A DNA stretch of 64,000 nt from Vanessa cardui. Lineage: Eukaryota; Arthropoda; Insecta; Lepidoptera; Nymphalidae. The notes beneath the pieces are model-generated. The model did no database searches, had not been told where the DNA came from, and worked only from the letters and a program-made list of their open reading frames with translations. The DNA is taken from positions 4,466,501 to 4,530,500 of the forward strand of contig NC_061140.1 of the NCBI RefSeq assembly GCF_905220365.1, given 5' to 3'. Below are positions 1 through 12,489 of this stretch, piece by piece (within the stretch, counting starts at the first letter, position 1; each line of letters begins with the position of its first letter). The position numbers and the translations under genes are program-made.

Positions 1-3000
1 ACCAAGAGTTAGTAAGTTCTTCATTATTTTAGTTAAATATTAAGCTTACCTTTCTGAAGAAGAGCATTAATGAGTTGTTGGCTTTTTTGGGCGTCGTGTT
101 TGGAGTATTCTCTGCACTTGATGTTGTTGCATTCGGTGGAGACTGTGGCGAGGTGACTTCTTGTTTTATATTATTGTTGGTTTGAACTGTAATTAATTAT
201 TTGTATTGAATTCTTGTTCCACCACTATTGTGCAATAATGGGCGAAATTGTTGTTTCTTTTGATAAATAGTTGTAGATAGATATTTTATGAATATTCAGA
301 CAGAAATATTTATTGCGCAAAACGAAACCAGTAACAAAATTGAAACCTATTATGTTCTTTTATCCACTGTTTGTCATGTTATTCAAAATGTATTTATTTT
401 TTTAAATATAAATAAAAATAAATTTAAATTACTTGGGCCGAATCAATGGTTGCGGTTTTATGGCATAATTGAAAGAGATTAAATATTTATAAAATAATCT
501 AGTAAATATAAAAAGAATAACTAAAAATAAAGCAAAACAAAATAAAAATTACCTAAAAGCGACTGACCCGGTTTTATATTATCTTTGAATAACTGTTTCT
601 TTGCTTGATCCGCCATTGGAGTAAGGAAACGGTCTATAACAGCGGACACAGGAGACTGTAAACCACCTGCAAATAAAATATTATATTAATTGAAAAAAGA
701 TGAAGCATGTCAGTAAATAGTGTATATGCGTAAAAATATTCCAATTGTTTAACAAAGCTTTTACAAATTAATTCTGTCTCTGTCAGTAGACAGAAATAAT
801 ATGCCTACAATATCTAGTGTATTCTTATGATTGTATGCACAAGAGACAACATTAATTGTTTTTTTGTGTATTGCTATTCATACTTTTTCCTATTTATTTA
901 TTTTCATAGTATTTCATACTTTATACAAAGCATTTCACATGAGTTTATGAACACTTTTTACTTCAAAAGGATCTGTACGACCATAAAAATAATGAATTAT
1001 AAAATTCCATACTTATATTTCTACGGCTGTTGGGTGAATCTTGAACATAAACTTCGGTAGAGGCCGGAACAGGAATCTTGCTGAGTTGGTCCCATAATGG
1101 ACTGTCTGATGTCCATACTAGAGATTCTAGAACTTGTTCTTCTACCTGCAATTATATTTGATTTCTTTTATTATGGGCTTTGTATTCAGGACATTGAATT
1201 AACTGAATAAAATTAAACATTTAAAAAAAAAAAAATTTTTTAATTACTGTTCAGCGAATTCTAAGAAAAGTGTCTGTCATGTTTAAAATTGAAAAAAAAA
1301 AAAAATTTGGAAATAAAATAAAAAATATGTTTTTGTTAAGAATTTTTATGTGTACAACGATAATGACACACTTTTTCAATGAAATTAAAAACAACCATTG
1401 TTCTTATCCACTATATAAACCATAATTCAATTGTTGTGACAAAATCTGCTAAATGGAAAATAAACACTTACCGCATTAAGATGCTTAATGACGTCCCTAC
1501 TGAGCTTTTCAACCACAGCTTGGACAACCAGCTCAATAATCTTATAGAAATGGAATGCACTCAGTCCATATATCTGCAAGACTCGAGGAAACCTTAGAGA
1601 GTGTACACCGTACGCATGCAGCACCACCTCTGTACAACATGCATACACTGTAAGCTGGTAGGTCTCCTGTGACAGAAGTACCTGGAATACAATGTGATTT
1701 AGAATATGGACAAATAAGCTTTAACTCAATGTCAAGTCAAAAAATTTTATATGTTGAAAAAGAGTAACTACTGAGTTTCTTGCCGGTTCTTCTCGGTAGA
1801 ATCTACTTTCCGAACCGGTGGTAGCTTCACTTAATTGTTAAATGACGATTCAAAAGTGCTTGTAAAAGCCCACTTGAATAAAGTATACTTTGATTTTGAA
1901 TGAAACACAAGATTGCTTAACCTATCATCAAAATATGAGTTACTTTTTCATAAGATTTATCAATCTCTAAGGCTTAATTTGTAAAAGTTATATGTAACAA
2001 ATCTCCCGACATTGATTGTAAGTAGTAATAAATAATACTACTACTTATTCATTAGTTAATGAATAAGTACTAAAACTTACTTGTAATGATAACTGGGGCT
2101 TTTTTCTGTGTTCCTCCCTTATTATGTGTTCAAAGACCTTATAATATAAGCATGTGACCATATTACATCTGAATGCAATAGTTTCATTGCTGCAATTGCA
2201 CTCTTTCAGGTTATTTGAGAACTGTTCCATCCATCCATTGCAAGGCCGTACTACATTATTATTAATCGTCTCTTCACTCACACCGCAATCACTGTAAATA
2301 GAAAAATATATATTTTGAATAAATTTATTTCTTAGCTAAATTATTATATTTATTAGCCAATTCTTTTTGACCAATTACAAAATTATAAGCAATTACTAAT
2401 TAGCATACACCATATTTTAACAATATAATTTGTAAGTCCAATACAATCGTAACAATATAATCTTCATAGGACACTATTGTCCAAATGTATGCACAATCAA
2501 AACGACCAAAATGGCCGTCTACCTTTAGAAATAAAAAAATATTCAGATTCAGGGCAAGTGAATACTAGATCACCTGATTTTTTAAGTTTTTAATTTCATT
2601 GTTTATGAAGTGTTGAACCATATATTAAGTGTTGTTAATAGGGAAGCTTAGAGACTCACGCGAAGAAGCGCAGAAGATGCGGGGAGGGTTTGGGGCGAGC
2701 GTGACGCAGCAGTGCTGCCAGGCGCGCCAGGCTGTTGGTGGCCTCGGACACCGGCGTCAGCTCCTCACGCCGCGCCAGGTAGCGCCGCCCTGTCAGCGGA
2801 GTGTCAGGACACGCGCGAGCGCTCTGCAACACGCACACATATGTCATTAACGTCAAGCGGTTAAATATATAACGTTCCAAAATAAATTCACCTCTGCGAC
2901 ACGCACACATATGTCATCTCGACGTCAACGCGCGCGCTCTGCGACATCCACACATATGACATTTCGACGTCGAGCGGTCAAATATATAACGTTCCAAAAT

Positions 3001-5364
3001 TAAATTCACTCACCGGCCCAAACGATGCGATGACCTGTGAAATTTCATCCCCCGATACTTTGTTTTTCGTTCCGATCTGTTCGTTGGCGTGTTCACCTGA
3101 TAACATTTCATCGAAATACGTCAAGATCGCGTTTAAGCAATAGAATCTGGACATATTTTATTTTTTTAAGAAATACAAGTCAATTGAATAACAATTATGT
3201 TTTTCACTAAATGTCATAAGAATTCACTCAGCAATTTTATTTTTTCTAAATGGCCAGTATATAATAATACAACCTCCTTTTTCATATCTTACCTAAAAAG
3301 ATCCTCTCATCAAATTCCCCTACACTGAGTACATATGTTTCATAGAGATTATTTAAGGATTTAACATTGACATCGAAGTTTCCTATGTCTAGCAGGCCTG
3401 TGAGATCATCGCTATTGCCTTTTAAAATCTGGAATAAAAAAATACATCATTATACTTATTTTATTTAATTATTTGAATACAAATGACCTTTAATAATTTG
3501 GCTCTAGCCTTTTACAAGAACACACATGGAACTTTTTTTTTAAATATGTCTTGTACTAACAAAATCTAATGAATAAGTAAATGTAGTGAATTAATTTACT
3601 CAAATCTCAATATTACTAAATTATGATATTTTCAGAGAGAAATAATATATTTTGAGTTACTATTTAATGTCTACACATATGTATTTTTTAGCTTTACTAA
3701 CCCCCTTTTCAAAGAAAGTCTTGACCACTGGTCTCCAACTATACTCTTTCATAGTAGCAGCTTCAACAGCTAAGCCTTCTTTGATTTCGCACAATACTGA
3801 TATAATGCATGGTGGTTTCTTTGGTAGCTCAAAGTCATCCTTTAGCCAATCGGCTGGCAGACCTGTAACATGTGTAATAATTAATGGTTTTATTAGTGAA
3901 ATAATAAAAAAAAAAATTTTTTATCTACAAAATTGGCTATAAATTTAACTTTAATTTTAAACTATTAATTGAGGTCTTTAAATACGGTATGCTTAAAAAA
4001 ATATTATAATACTCAAAGTTGTATTAAATATCAAAGACTCTACTTAAATTGGTAAACAAACTTTTTGTTCTTAAGGAAATAAAATATTCTACTTAAAATT
4101 TACTTCTGTTATGCAAAAGATTTCATTGAATTCAAACTGAAATATTTCTATTAAATATTTCAGAATGTACATAAGTATTATATATTACAATTTAATTTGT
4201 AGTTAATAATAAAATATTACCTTTGAAAGCAGGATTGATTAAATCAATCCTACGAGCCATGAAAGCATTGGCAAATGCAAAATCCAGACATGATAAAAGA
4301 ACATGATACATGTCAACAAGATCATCAGCTGAGTTATGAAATTCTCCCTTGACACAAACGTATAAACACCATGTGAATTCAAATAATGCATTTGTTGTAC
4401 ATGGCTGTAACCTAAAAAAATAATTTCAACATATAGTAAAGCAATTATTCAAAAAATATCACAAATTGATGGAGAACTTTGTTATCTTTTATTTATTTCT
4501 TATATCTTATTAAGTCAGCAACAAACTTTTATTATTAGCATTTTAGTTGTCAATATTAAACATTTATTAAGTGTGTAATGTTGTTATATAAATAAATAAT
4601 ATAGGTACTTACTTTTGTTTTTTACTTTTAGTGCTCGTTTTAACTGGCTCATTTGTCAAACCTGAGAAAATTTCTTGGAATATGGGTTGAAATTTTCTAA
4701 AGAGTACTGTGGATACAGCAAATTTGTGTTCTAATCTTGTTATCCTATCTTTAAAATCTGTTGACATTGAAGCCATTTCCATCCAATTCTTGATTTTATT
4801 GAAAAATTGTATAAGGCTGAAAAAATATTTTTCAGTTAATAAACAACATACAATTTGTAAGTTTAAAATTTAAAACATTTAGTTAATTACTCGTTAAATT
4901 TAGATTTCGCATCAAAATACCTTATGTTGCAGAGTCTGAGAAGTCTTGTGAGGCTGACACAATTTCCTTCCACAGCTTTACCTGTCTGAACTGTAGGGGT
5001 GATGGATGTACGACATGCTACGTATAAAGCACAAGCCATCCAGTGTAAAATGTCTCCCTATAAAATAACATTTATTCAATAAAAGAGTTTATTTTTGCGT
5101 AATAACTTAAGTTAAACGTAAGGTAAATATTTTTGTTTTTACACTCAGGAAGATTTTAAAGAATATTAAAAAGGATTAAATTTAGAGTTATTGTATTAAC
5201 AAGTACTGAAAACATTAAATACTCACATCTAATGTATAATTTTGTTTTATTTCTGAGAAAGATTCTTTTGATTTTTTCGCAGCTACTGGGTCTACGTTTA
5301 ACTTCGAACATAGATTATCCATAGCTGCGATCCAATTATCTTCACTTTCGTCTTGTTTCGACAT
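1..5364 (-). CDS. Rbf: Retinoblastoma-family pocket protein (Rbf / p107-like), 5' 13 exons, 3' end off window
   Basis: Represses E2F-driven transcription at the G1/S transition (family knowledge). The minus-strand ATG is at 5362-5364. Exons, all in one frame: 5227-5364, 4921-5057, 4613-4816, 4221-4411, 3702-3862, 3293-3428, 3014-3096, 2660-2823, 2081-2291, 1472-1681, 1013-1145, 553-666 and 50-159 (donor at 48-49). Together they give 664 codons. Exons 2-5 match the p107/RBL N-terminal cyclin-like domain (GDILHWMACALYVACR, GNCVSLTRLLRLCNIS, FNKIKNWMEM). Exon 6 carries LSVGEFDERIFLG, a p107 hallmark that continues into exon 7 with EHANEQIGT. Exons 8-11 encode pocket box A, roughly residues 360-590, including SQETYQLTVYACCTEVVL and FPRVLQIYGLSAFHFYKIIE. 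Exon 13 ends in ANNSLMLFRK, which leads into box B outside the window. The LxCxE-binding box B and the C-terminus are therefore not seen. The gene is divergent from RBFA. Confidence 0.95.
1757..1903 (+). repeat. Interspersed repeat, LINE/SINE 3'-tail type, in Rbf intron 9
   Basis: The segment has a GCCGGTTCTTCTCGGTAGAA motif facing a second CCGGTT copy in inverse orientation (a small hairpin). A stretch ending in GATTCAAAAGTGCTTGTAAA and a TTGAATAAA run follows. The reverse complement of the same tail recurs at 53343-53405 in FAN1 intron 7, so it is dispersed in this genome. I recognise it as a common lepidopteran repeat tail, but I cannot name the family with certainty. Confidence 0.6.
2823..3010. 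repeat. Tandem repeat of about 70 bp (3 units, middle truncated) forming Rbf intron 7
   Basis: Unit A is 2823-2892, unit B 2893-2937 (truncated) and unit C 2938-3010. Each begins TCTGC(A/G)ACA followed by CACACATATG. Units A and C share a long stretch around AATATATAACGTTCCAAAA followed by an AAATTCAC end. Read on the minus strand, every unit start carries a GCAG|A acceptor-like site, so the intron between exons 7 and 8 consists almost wholly of this array. Confidence 0.8.
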
Positions 5365-6140
5365 ATTATATAAAGTACACTTACAAACAAAAATACAATA
5401 TATTCGTAGTGATTAAACACGAGATTACGCGTATGATCTAAAAGTTACCCCGATCTTAGCCAATTTTGACAGCTCATTGGCGGGAAGAATATACACCTCC
5501 CACACACGCGAAACCCTCAAGTCCTTGACGTTGACGTACAAACAAATTAACATATGAATAAGTAAATGACAAACAGACATAGCTTAAACAAAATGTCTTG
5601 TCTCATTTATCTTATTTCGGTATTTGATTTATTATATCTTAGATTCATAAAACATTTTTTTTAATACAATCGGTTTCATTACACTATACATAATTGACAC
5701 AAAATAAGAAATAATTATGATATATTTTTATTAGAATAGTTAATTAATTTTCAAGATATTTCTTTTTTTAACTAATATAGCATTATTTTCACATTATTAA
5801 ATAACAAAAGAGATCCTTAAGAAAAGTATTTGCAGACATTTATTTAAAGTCGTTATAAATCTTTAGTATAATACTCTAACACCTTTGCCATTTCTAAGAG
5901 AAGAAATGGACAAAAAAATCACTTTGACAAATGACAATGACTTACAGCTACTTGCATATAAACACAACTTTTATTTATAAATTCTAATAACATAATGTTT
6001 ACATATAATCATTGAGAAAATATTCTGTATACTATAATATAATTATTTTCAGACAAATGACGTAACATCTGTCTATTACCGTAATATTTTGACAACAAAG
6101 TTATATAATAAATTGTTTTTACTTATTTCATGCTACAATC
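5365..6140. promoter_or_regulatory. Bidirectional promoter region between Rbf (-) and RBFA (+)
   Basis: These 776 bp separate two divergent ATGs (5364 on minus, 6141 on plus). No coding sequence or repeat is visible. The Rbf-proximal 200 bp is the least AT-rich part and holds the E2F/CCAAT pair at 5476-5486. The rest is AT-rich. Transcription starts cannot be placed from sequence alone. Confidence 0.6.
5476..5486 (-). promoter_or_regulatory. E2F-like site overlapping an inverted CCAAT box
   Basis: The plus strand reads ATTGGCGGGAA. On the minus strand this is TTCCCGCCAAT, an E2F core (TTCCCGCC) sharing two bases with a CCAAT box. It lies about 112 bp upstream of the Rbf ATG. E2F sites in the promoters of pocket-protein genes are established as negative feedback in animals. 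Activity here is inferred. Confidence 0.55.
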
Positions 6141-9100
6141 ATGTTGCGGCGCTTTTATCACTGTTCCTGTGTTCTTAATAATAATAAAAAGCAAGGAATA
6201 AAACTTTGTAAAATGCTTAACCCGAGAAGTAAAAAGTAAATATGTCTCTTATTTAAATGCACTTAGAATGATTAATTAGAAAAATCAACTTAATAACTTA
6301 AAATGAGGTTATATATTTCCTCTTTACACGTTAATTGTTTTACTTATAGGCAATGGTATCCAGCACAAACAATGGAAGAAAGTGGATTGCCAAGTATTAA
6401 AAGTTTGACCAAAATAAAATATGAACCAGGGAAGCGTGGTGTTCGTAGAGTTGCCATGCTTAATAAGCTCTTCATGAAAAGCATCACAGATCTAATGTCG
6501 ACTGGAACTGTATCAATGAAAGTGGTCGGCCGTGGAATAGAAATATCCAAGGCAATGCATTCCTAATCTTTGAAACTCATTTTTCATTATGAAATTACAC
6601 TGTAATCTTAGTTAATTAAAAATATAAATACAATTATATACTTTACTCACATTTGTTAATATGTTTATAGGTTAAAATAACACCAGATTTTAAAACAGTC
6701 AATGTATGTTGGGTGTGCAAAGGCAATTCATCTGATGAAGAGACAGAAAATCTTCTTAATTCAATTGCAGGGCCACTGAGACATGAATTGTCCACACTTC
6801 GGCTTATGGGGGAAGTGCCATATATAGTTTTTGTTAAAGGTTTGAACCTGTTTATATTTTTAAGAGTATAAAAACAGAAGTTAATAGCATTTTATCACAT
6901 ACTCTCTTATTTTTATTTACTTATTCAAATTAAATACTTGGCTTGTTACTAATATATACAAGTCATACAAATAAGAATGATTATATAAGGAATACTTTAA
7001 AAAAAAGTATAATAATGCTTAGCAACCACAAAATGAGATTGCACTGTGTTACTAAGTGGTAGAGCTTTATATAAGCCCATCTGGGTAGGAAGCATCATAT
7101 GGCATATATCATATATTCTCCTGCTAATTAGCAGCATGTGGTTTTCTGGTTTGAAGGGTGAGTGGACCAGTGTAACTACAGGCACAAGACTGGTGGTTCA
7201 TTGGTCTCTACAGGATATGCTGTATATTCAAAAGTGACCACATACCTAATGATGGCCCATTTCTCTGTTGACCTACAGATGCAAAAAAATTGTAAAAATT
7301 CCATAGATATGTGATAAAGAAAATTTTATTGCACAAGCTAGCCACAAGATAATATAATTTTTTTCAAGAACTTAATGTAATTTAAAGTTGTTTTTTAGAT
7401 AAACAAGAAGCACAGTTGGTGGATCTTGATCGCCGTTTAGCTGAGGCCGACTACGGTGAAGATTACACACCCACTGAAATGGGACATTTGTTGAAAACTG
7501 AATTTACTTTGTTAACAAAACTATCTCCTGAAATGAAGGTAAGTGTATTTCACAATTATTTTTTTTATATTTGTCTACCCTATCATATCAATATTTGATA
7601 AAAAAGTAAAATAAGTTTTATAAATCCTCAAAAACTCTACAAAGCTAAAGAGTATTTGTTTCGAAAATATCTCAATAACAACCTAAAGTCTAGTATCCAG
7701 GAACTGGGCACTGCTAACACTCCTGTGCTTCTCAAAGCACACAGGATAATCAACCCTGTGTTTGATTTCTTTCCCATTGGATTATAAGAGTAAATAAGTA
7801 AGAATAGAGAGTGCATACTCTTATGCATTATTATTATATCCAGCGTAATTAAATAGTTCATTTTAATATTACTGCTAATAATATTTTTACATAACATAAT
7901 GTCTATGAATAAAAGGGTTTTGTCAAATCTTTTTTTTACAAGTCATTTTTCAATCACTTGGTAACTTAAAATAACTATTTTTTTTTTAGGCAAAAATAAA
8001 ACAATTGGAAGAAGATCAACCAATAATAGAGGATGTAATACCTGAGATGACTCATAATGTGTTCGGCTTAGACCACGCAAAGATTATGAACAGGCTATTA
8101 GCTGCTAGAAAGAAGACGAGGGATGCTTGGAGCAGTCTTCAAGATGATTCGCCGGTGATAAGTTACCGAGCAAGTAAGAGTAGGGTCGCCAATGAAGATA
8201 TCGATTTTGGCAAGCAGAAGAAAGAACTTGCTGAATTCTTACTAAAAAGACAGGTACATATTTTTCAGTTATAAATTATTGATTGAGTCATTGAACAATT
8301 GTGCTTGTATGTTTTTCTAATTCTGTTATTATCTACAGTAATCAATTAATTGGTCTTTTGGAAAGTTCCGAGGTTCTGGGTTTTAATTTGTCATCCCTTT
8401 GGTCTATAAGAGGGAAAGCAGATCCTTGTTAGTCTAGTTACCCGTCATAATAGCCGCTTAACTGTTGAATTGGTCAGGAGGACCTCATCAATGAGCCAAT
8501 GTTTCTCAAATATTTGCAAGTATACGAACTGTATAGCCTAATTTTGACTTTCGTTCGACGCAGTTGGTAATAATAGTAATAATTGGTTATTTGGCAATAA
8601 TAAATACTAAACATTGATTGTTCCAAACTCTAAGTACTCTTAGCATCTCTTTAATGTTTTAAGCATTTTATGAATTAATGTATTAAAAGTTAATGTAAAT
8701 CTTTGGATAATCTCAGTCGCCGTCGCTCGAGAAACTTCGCGCTTAGTCAAAAGATTTAATTATAGGTTTTGTTTTGATTTCATTTCATGGTAGAGTCCAA
8801 GTCACTCTTCTACATTTGGCGCTAAAATGATGATTCTTTATTTAAATTATTTTTTTAATGTCCAATAGTATACATAACTTAAAATTGGAGTGTGTCGGTT
8901 TATTTTAATTTTGTTTTCCATTTTAATTTTTTTCTTACATTTTCTAAAGCGAATATTTTTTTTAATTTGTAGTAAATTTCAATTAAGAATCCTCTTTATT
9001 TTCCTGCACATCTACTCTAAGTTCTTCAAAATTACCACTTTTTCAAATGATATGATAAAAAACATTGAAAAAAATTTTGGACCACTTTTATCATTAACGG

Positions 9101-12100
9101 ATGGTGTCCCATATTGGACAACTTTTGGGCTTAAACCCTGATTCGACATATTTACGAAATAAAGATTTATCAATCATAAAATCTTATTAGTGCACAATAT
9201 AAGTTATTAGCAAATCTTATGAAATACGTAAACCTAACGTTTGTTTAACTTTATTCCTACTAATTGTAGTAGGAATAAAAATAAACAAACGTTGGTTCGT
9301 TTACGTATTTCATCCATTGGGAATACATTATATAGGTATCAATTTCTTTTGACTCGTTATTTGGTTAGTTCCCGTTACATCGTATAACGCAAGTACGTAT
9401 GTACGTAATCCTCTTAAGAAGTAAATAATTTTACAATGACCATATTACTCCTTCAAAAGCAGGTATAAATAATTATGTATTTCTTATTATTAAATTGTCG
9501 ACAGTAATTTTACGTCGGTGCTCTTGTAGAACAACGACAAACCTATACATATATAAAAAACAGAGAAAAAATATTTTTTTTTTAAATTACGACGATAAAT
9601 TTTATAGCTAAAGTATAATTAAATATTAACAGATTAAACAGCCGTGTACAGTATAATATTGCAAACTGCGTAATGATATCTGAGTCAGGTTCTTGTTTGT
9701 GTATATTATTTTAATGTTTACATATAATTCTTTGTGTATATCAAAGTTTATTGCACTATTGGTCCTCGAACATAATAACCAACTACACACTGTTTACGCT
9801 CTTGATACATAGTTATTTTAATGGAAAATTTATCAGCTGACTGATAAGTCGAAGGCCGTACAATTAAATAAATATTGTATTAACCGTTTATTAATAAATA
9901 CATCGTTTATTTTGCTTAAATAAATAATTAATGTTCCGTTTCGTAAAATCCGTTTTCACATTCAAACGGATTCATGAGGTACATAGATAGATGAGTTTCA
10001 ACATATTATATAACATGTTAGGATATATTTTTTATTTGTAACGGTGATTTACCTTTTTATTTTATTTTTTACCGTTATAAATAAAAATGACAAGGAATAG
10101 CCCAGCGACACGAGGCGAGGAGTTGGGATGTTACGGATTTGTGAAAAGAATTATATCGAAATTAGATACGGATAACGAGGTAACGGATACGAATATATTT
10201 CGTATTATCCGATTGCTTCGGATAGTTTCAGTTACGGATATGAGATTATTTAGGAATTGTAAAAGAACTAACTAGCGTCCCGGTTTCACACGGGTTGGCA
10301 TAAGTATTTTTTTTTTTATATTTTATACTTTATATTCTTTGTTGCTTATTCCGATATGTATAACAACTGTCGTTCTATTTCAAATTATTTACATAAAAAC
10401 CATAGTAAATTATATACCTAAACTTTACTTATGAATACCTCTGAATATTAGTGAAATACGTGTGAAAATCTGTTCAGTAGTTTTGGAGTAATCGCGAATA
10501 TACAGATGGACAAACGCTACATGACATCCCTGGTTTGAAGCTCGTACCGTCACTTTGCTGCAAGAATTGATTACCCATCAGCTGTTCATATTTTTAAAGC
10601 GCCAATATCAATGAGCGATGGTGACCCCTTACCATTAGGTGACTTATTAAATACCATTTAAAAAATATTAATGAAGGGTTAATTGAGAGATAGTGATTTG
10701 AAATTATATTTTAATTTTCGATTAGGATAGCGTTAACGTATGTGAGGACAAATTTAAAAAAAGAAAAATTATATTATGCAAGCAGGCGACGTTAAAATTT
10801 AGTATGTAGTTTGTCGTCAAGATTTTGCCGGTCGTTTGATACTATTTTGGCAGCCTCCGTTACGCTACAACTTAGTTACGAGAAACAGACGCCATCCAAT
10901 TTTTATATTCATTCATATCTTTAATGGCTATTAAGGAGGTTACTGTACGCATTCTTTACTATGAATTTATGTGAAATGTTATATTTGAATCATTTAAATG
11001 TGTACATTTATATACTGCATTTGTGCATAGAAGAATAATATGACACAACTTAGTTCTATTTATCGATTTTAACAAATCATATTTTGCATTAATAATGATA
11101 AAAGTTCGTCATGAATGTACGAAAATCTCGAAATCGTCCATATATTTAAGGCAAATACAAAATATAGCATTCGAAAAATAGCTTAAGCAGATAAATTTAA
11201 TTTTTATCACAATAACGTAAAACTGTAACTGAATTAAACAATAGCCTGATGTCTAGGTTTTCAACAATATATTTTACTTAAATAATTTCAGAACTTTCTA
11301 GACAATACTAATGTTATATTTATATATTAAAAAAACATGTGTTTTGATGTCCTTTAAAAGTCAAAAGGATGACGGTTCCGTGTGATGAATTCAAAATACA
11401 TACATTTATTTATAGACAACACAAAACTATTGTTTGCCCGAAGTGCCTTCATGTAGGCATTGTGCCAAAATGATATTTTTTTTATAAGTTAGGCTACATC
11501 GAATTAGGCAAAATTATGGATGAAGTTCCAACAAGCTCATAAATTTCCAACGAACTCGGGAGTTTTCTTTGCCTATGTATTTTGCCTCCGCTGATCACGA
11601 CTATGCAAAATTTAACCGCAATTTTTGTTTTCAATTACATACAGAAATCTGAATAAAGAAAACATTTAATTTACCTTACTTGTAAATTTATTTTGTTAGT
11701 GTTGAATTTGTGGAAAAATTACATCGACAGTAATATTAGTTTTCCTACAAAAATATTGGTATCTCCTGATATCATGTAGTGACGCAATTTACTTTTATTT
11801 TACGTTCTAAGAAATGTAGGTAGCAATAAAAAAAAAATATTGGTAGTATTTCGACTAAATAGAGCTTATCTCGAAACGGTCTATGACTATGGTCACCTTA
11901 ATGTATTGCAAATAATGTTATCTTTCCATAGTTAAAATAGTAAATTCAGTTTTTATCTAGAATTGTAATGACTAATGCATATTTTGAATTATATGACTTT
12001 GGTTATTCCTACATTGGTAGATACCGATGTCTTGCTTTCAGGCTCAGGTTAATAAAAGTATATTACAGTTCTAAGTAATACAAAACAACTTGATGTTTAC

Positions 12101-12447
12101 ACTCCCTTGTATAGTGAATAGTGCCAAGCCCTCGGTCCCCGATTGAGGATCGTCGTTCTATTAAATGTGAGACAGGAACAGTGTTTGCGCAAATTTGTGC
12201 AGTTTATCTCCTGCGTTGCTGGCTAGAAGGTTATCATCATTTTGAAATTGACAAATGTTATTTATACGTTATTTATTTTTAGATTTTACAAAACAAGATA
12301 CATAAGCGCACGCGGGAAGATCGTGATAGTTTGAACGTGATAACAGCTGACCAAGATATCGCAGAGGAACAGCAGTACGAAGACGATTATGACGAAGACG
12401 ATCCTTTCTATTACGATGAGAAATACGATTCGCAAAACAGACGTTGA
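6141..12447 (+). CDS. RBFA: Mitochondrial ribosome-binding factor A (RBFA)
   Basis: Assists late maturation of the mitochondrial small ribosomal subunit rRNA (family knowledge). Exons: 6141-6235, 6350-6551, 6671-6839, 7399-7538, 7990-8253, 12283-12447, giving 344 residues with continuous phase. An earlier ATG at 6130 leads to a short stop-closed frame, so 6141 is preferred. The N-terminus MLRRFYHCSCVLNNNKK is basic and fits a mitochondrial presequence. Residues about 60-165 form the RbfA KH-like fold: SITDLMSTGTVS, then GIEISK/VKITPDFKTVNVCW, and GEVPYIVFVKDKQEAQLVDL. The GLDHAKIMNRLLAARKK segment near residue 230 matches the metazoan extension. The C-terminus is very acidic (EEQQYEDDYDEDDPFYYDE). 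Intron 2 appears to use a GC donor. Intron 5 is 4 kb. A poly(A) signal follows at 12484. Confidence 0.92.
7046..7240 (+). repeat. Degenerate SINE-like copy in RBFA intron 3
   Basis: A diverged plus-strand relative of the element at 49787 and, inverted, at 36311. It shares GTGGTAGAGCTTTATATAAG, a CATCTGGGTAGG block, TGGTTTGAAGGGTGAGTGGA and ACAGGCACAAG in the same order. Many substitutions suggest an old insertion. Confidence 0.65.
9219..9313. repeat. Imperfect inverted repeat (hairpin), arms about 45 bp
   Basis: The left arm 9219-9262 (ATGAAATACGTAAAC..., ACGTTTGTTT, TTATTCCTACTA) is mirrored by the right arm 9267-9313, with only a few mismatches or gaps and a loop of about 4 bp. It could be a tiny fold-back MITE or a hairpin formed by a local copying error. 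Confidence 0.7.
10266..10660 (+). repeat. Decayed interspersed repeat (LINE tail-like) plus SINE fragment
   Basis: GCGTCCCGGTTTCACACGGG is a phrase common in insect interspersed repeats. It is followed by a GAAAATCTGTTCAGTAGTTT block and ACAGATGGACAAAC, typical of RTE-like 3' ends. Near 10612-10650, GCGATGGTGACC and CTTACCATTAGGTGAC resemble the SINE found at 36340. The family is inferred from memory of motif style only. Confidence 0.45.
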
Positions 12448-12483
12448 TACTCTTGAGTCTAATTTAGTGTAATTACTGTTGTA

Positions 12484-12489
12484 AATAAA
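12484..12489 (+). terminator. Poly(A) signal of RBFA
   Basis: AATAAA 37 bp after the RBFA stop codon, followed by T-rich sequence. Confidence 0.75.

Larger units (their letters stand above)
8254..12282 (+). other. RBFA intron 5 (4.0 kb), mostly unique AT-rich sequence
   Basis: Bounded by GTACAT and TTTTTAG, this intron has no convincing coding segment. It holds a hairpin at 9219-9313 and a decayed dispersed repeat at about 10266-10660. I see nothing recognisable elsewhere in it. Confidence 0.6.

Noticed and set aside
10087..10275. 62-codon frame in RBFA intron 5
   Set aside because: No family resemblance, and it runs into a dispersed repeat. It is probably chance.
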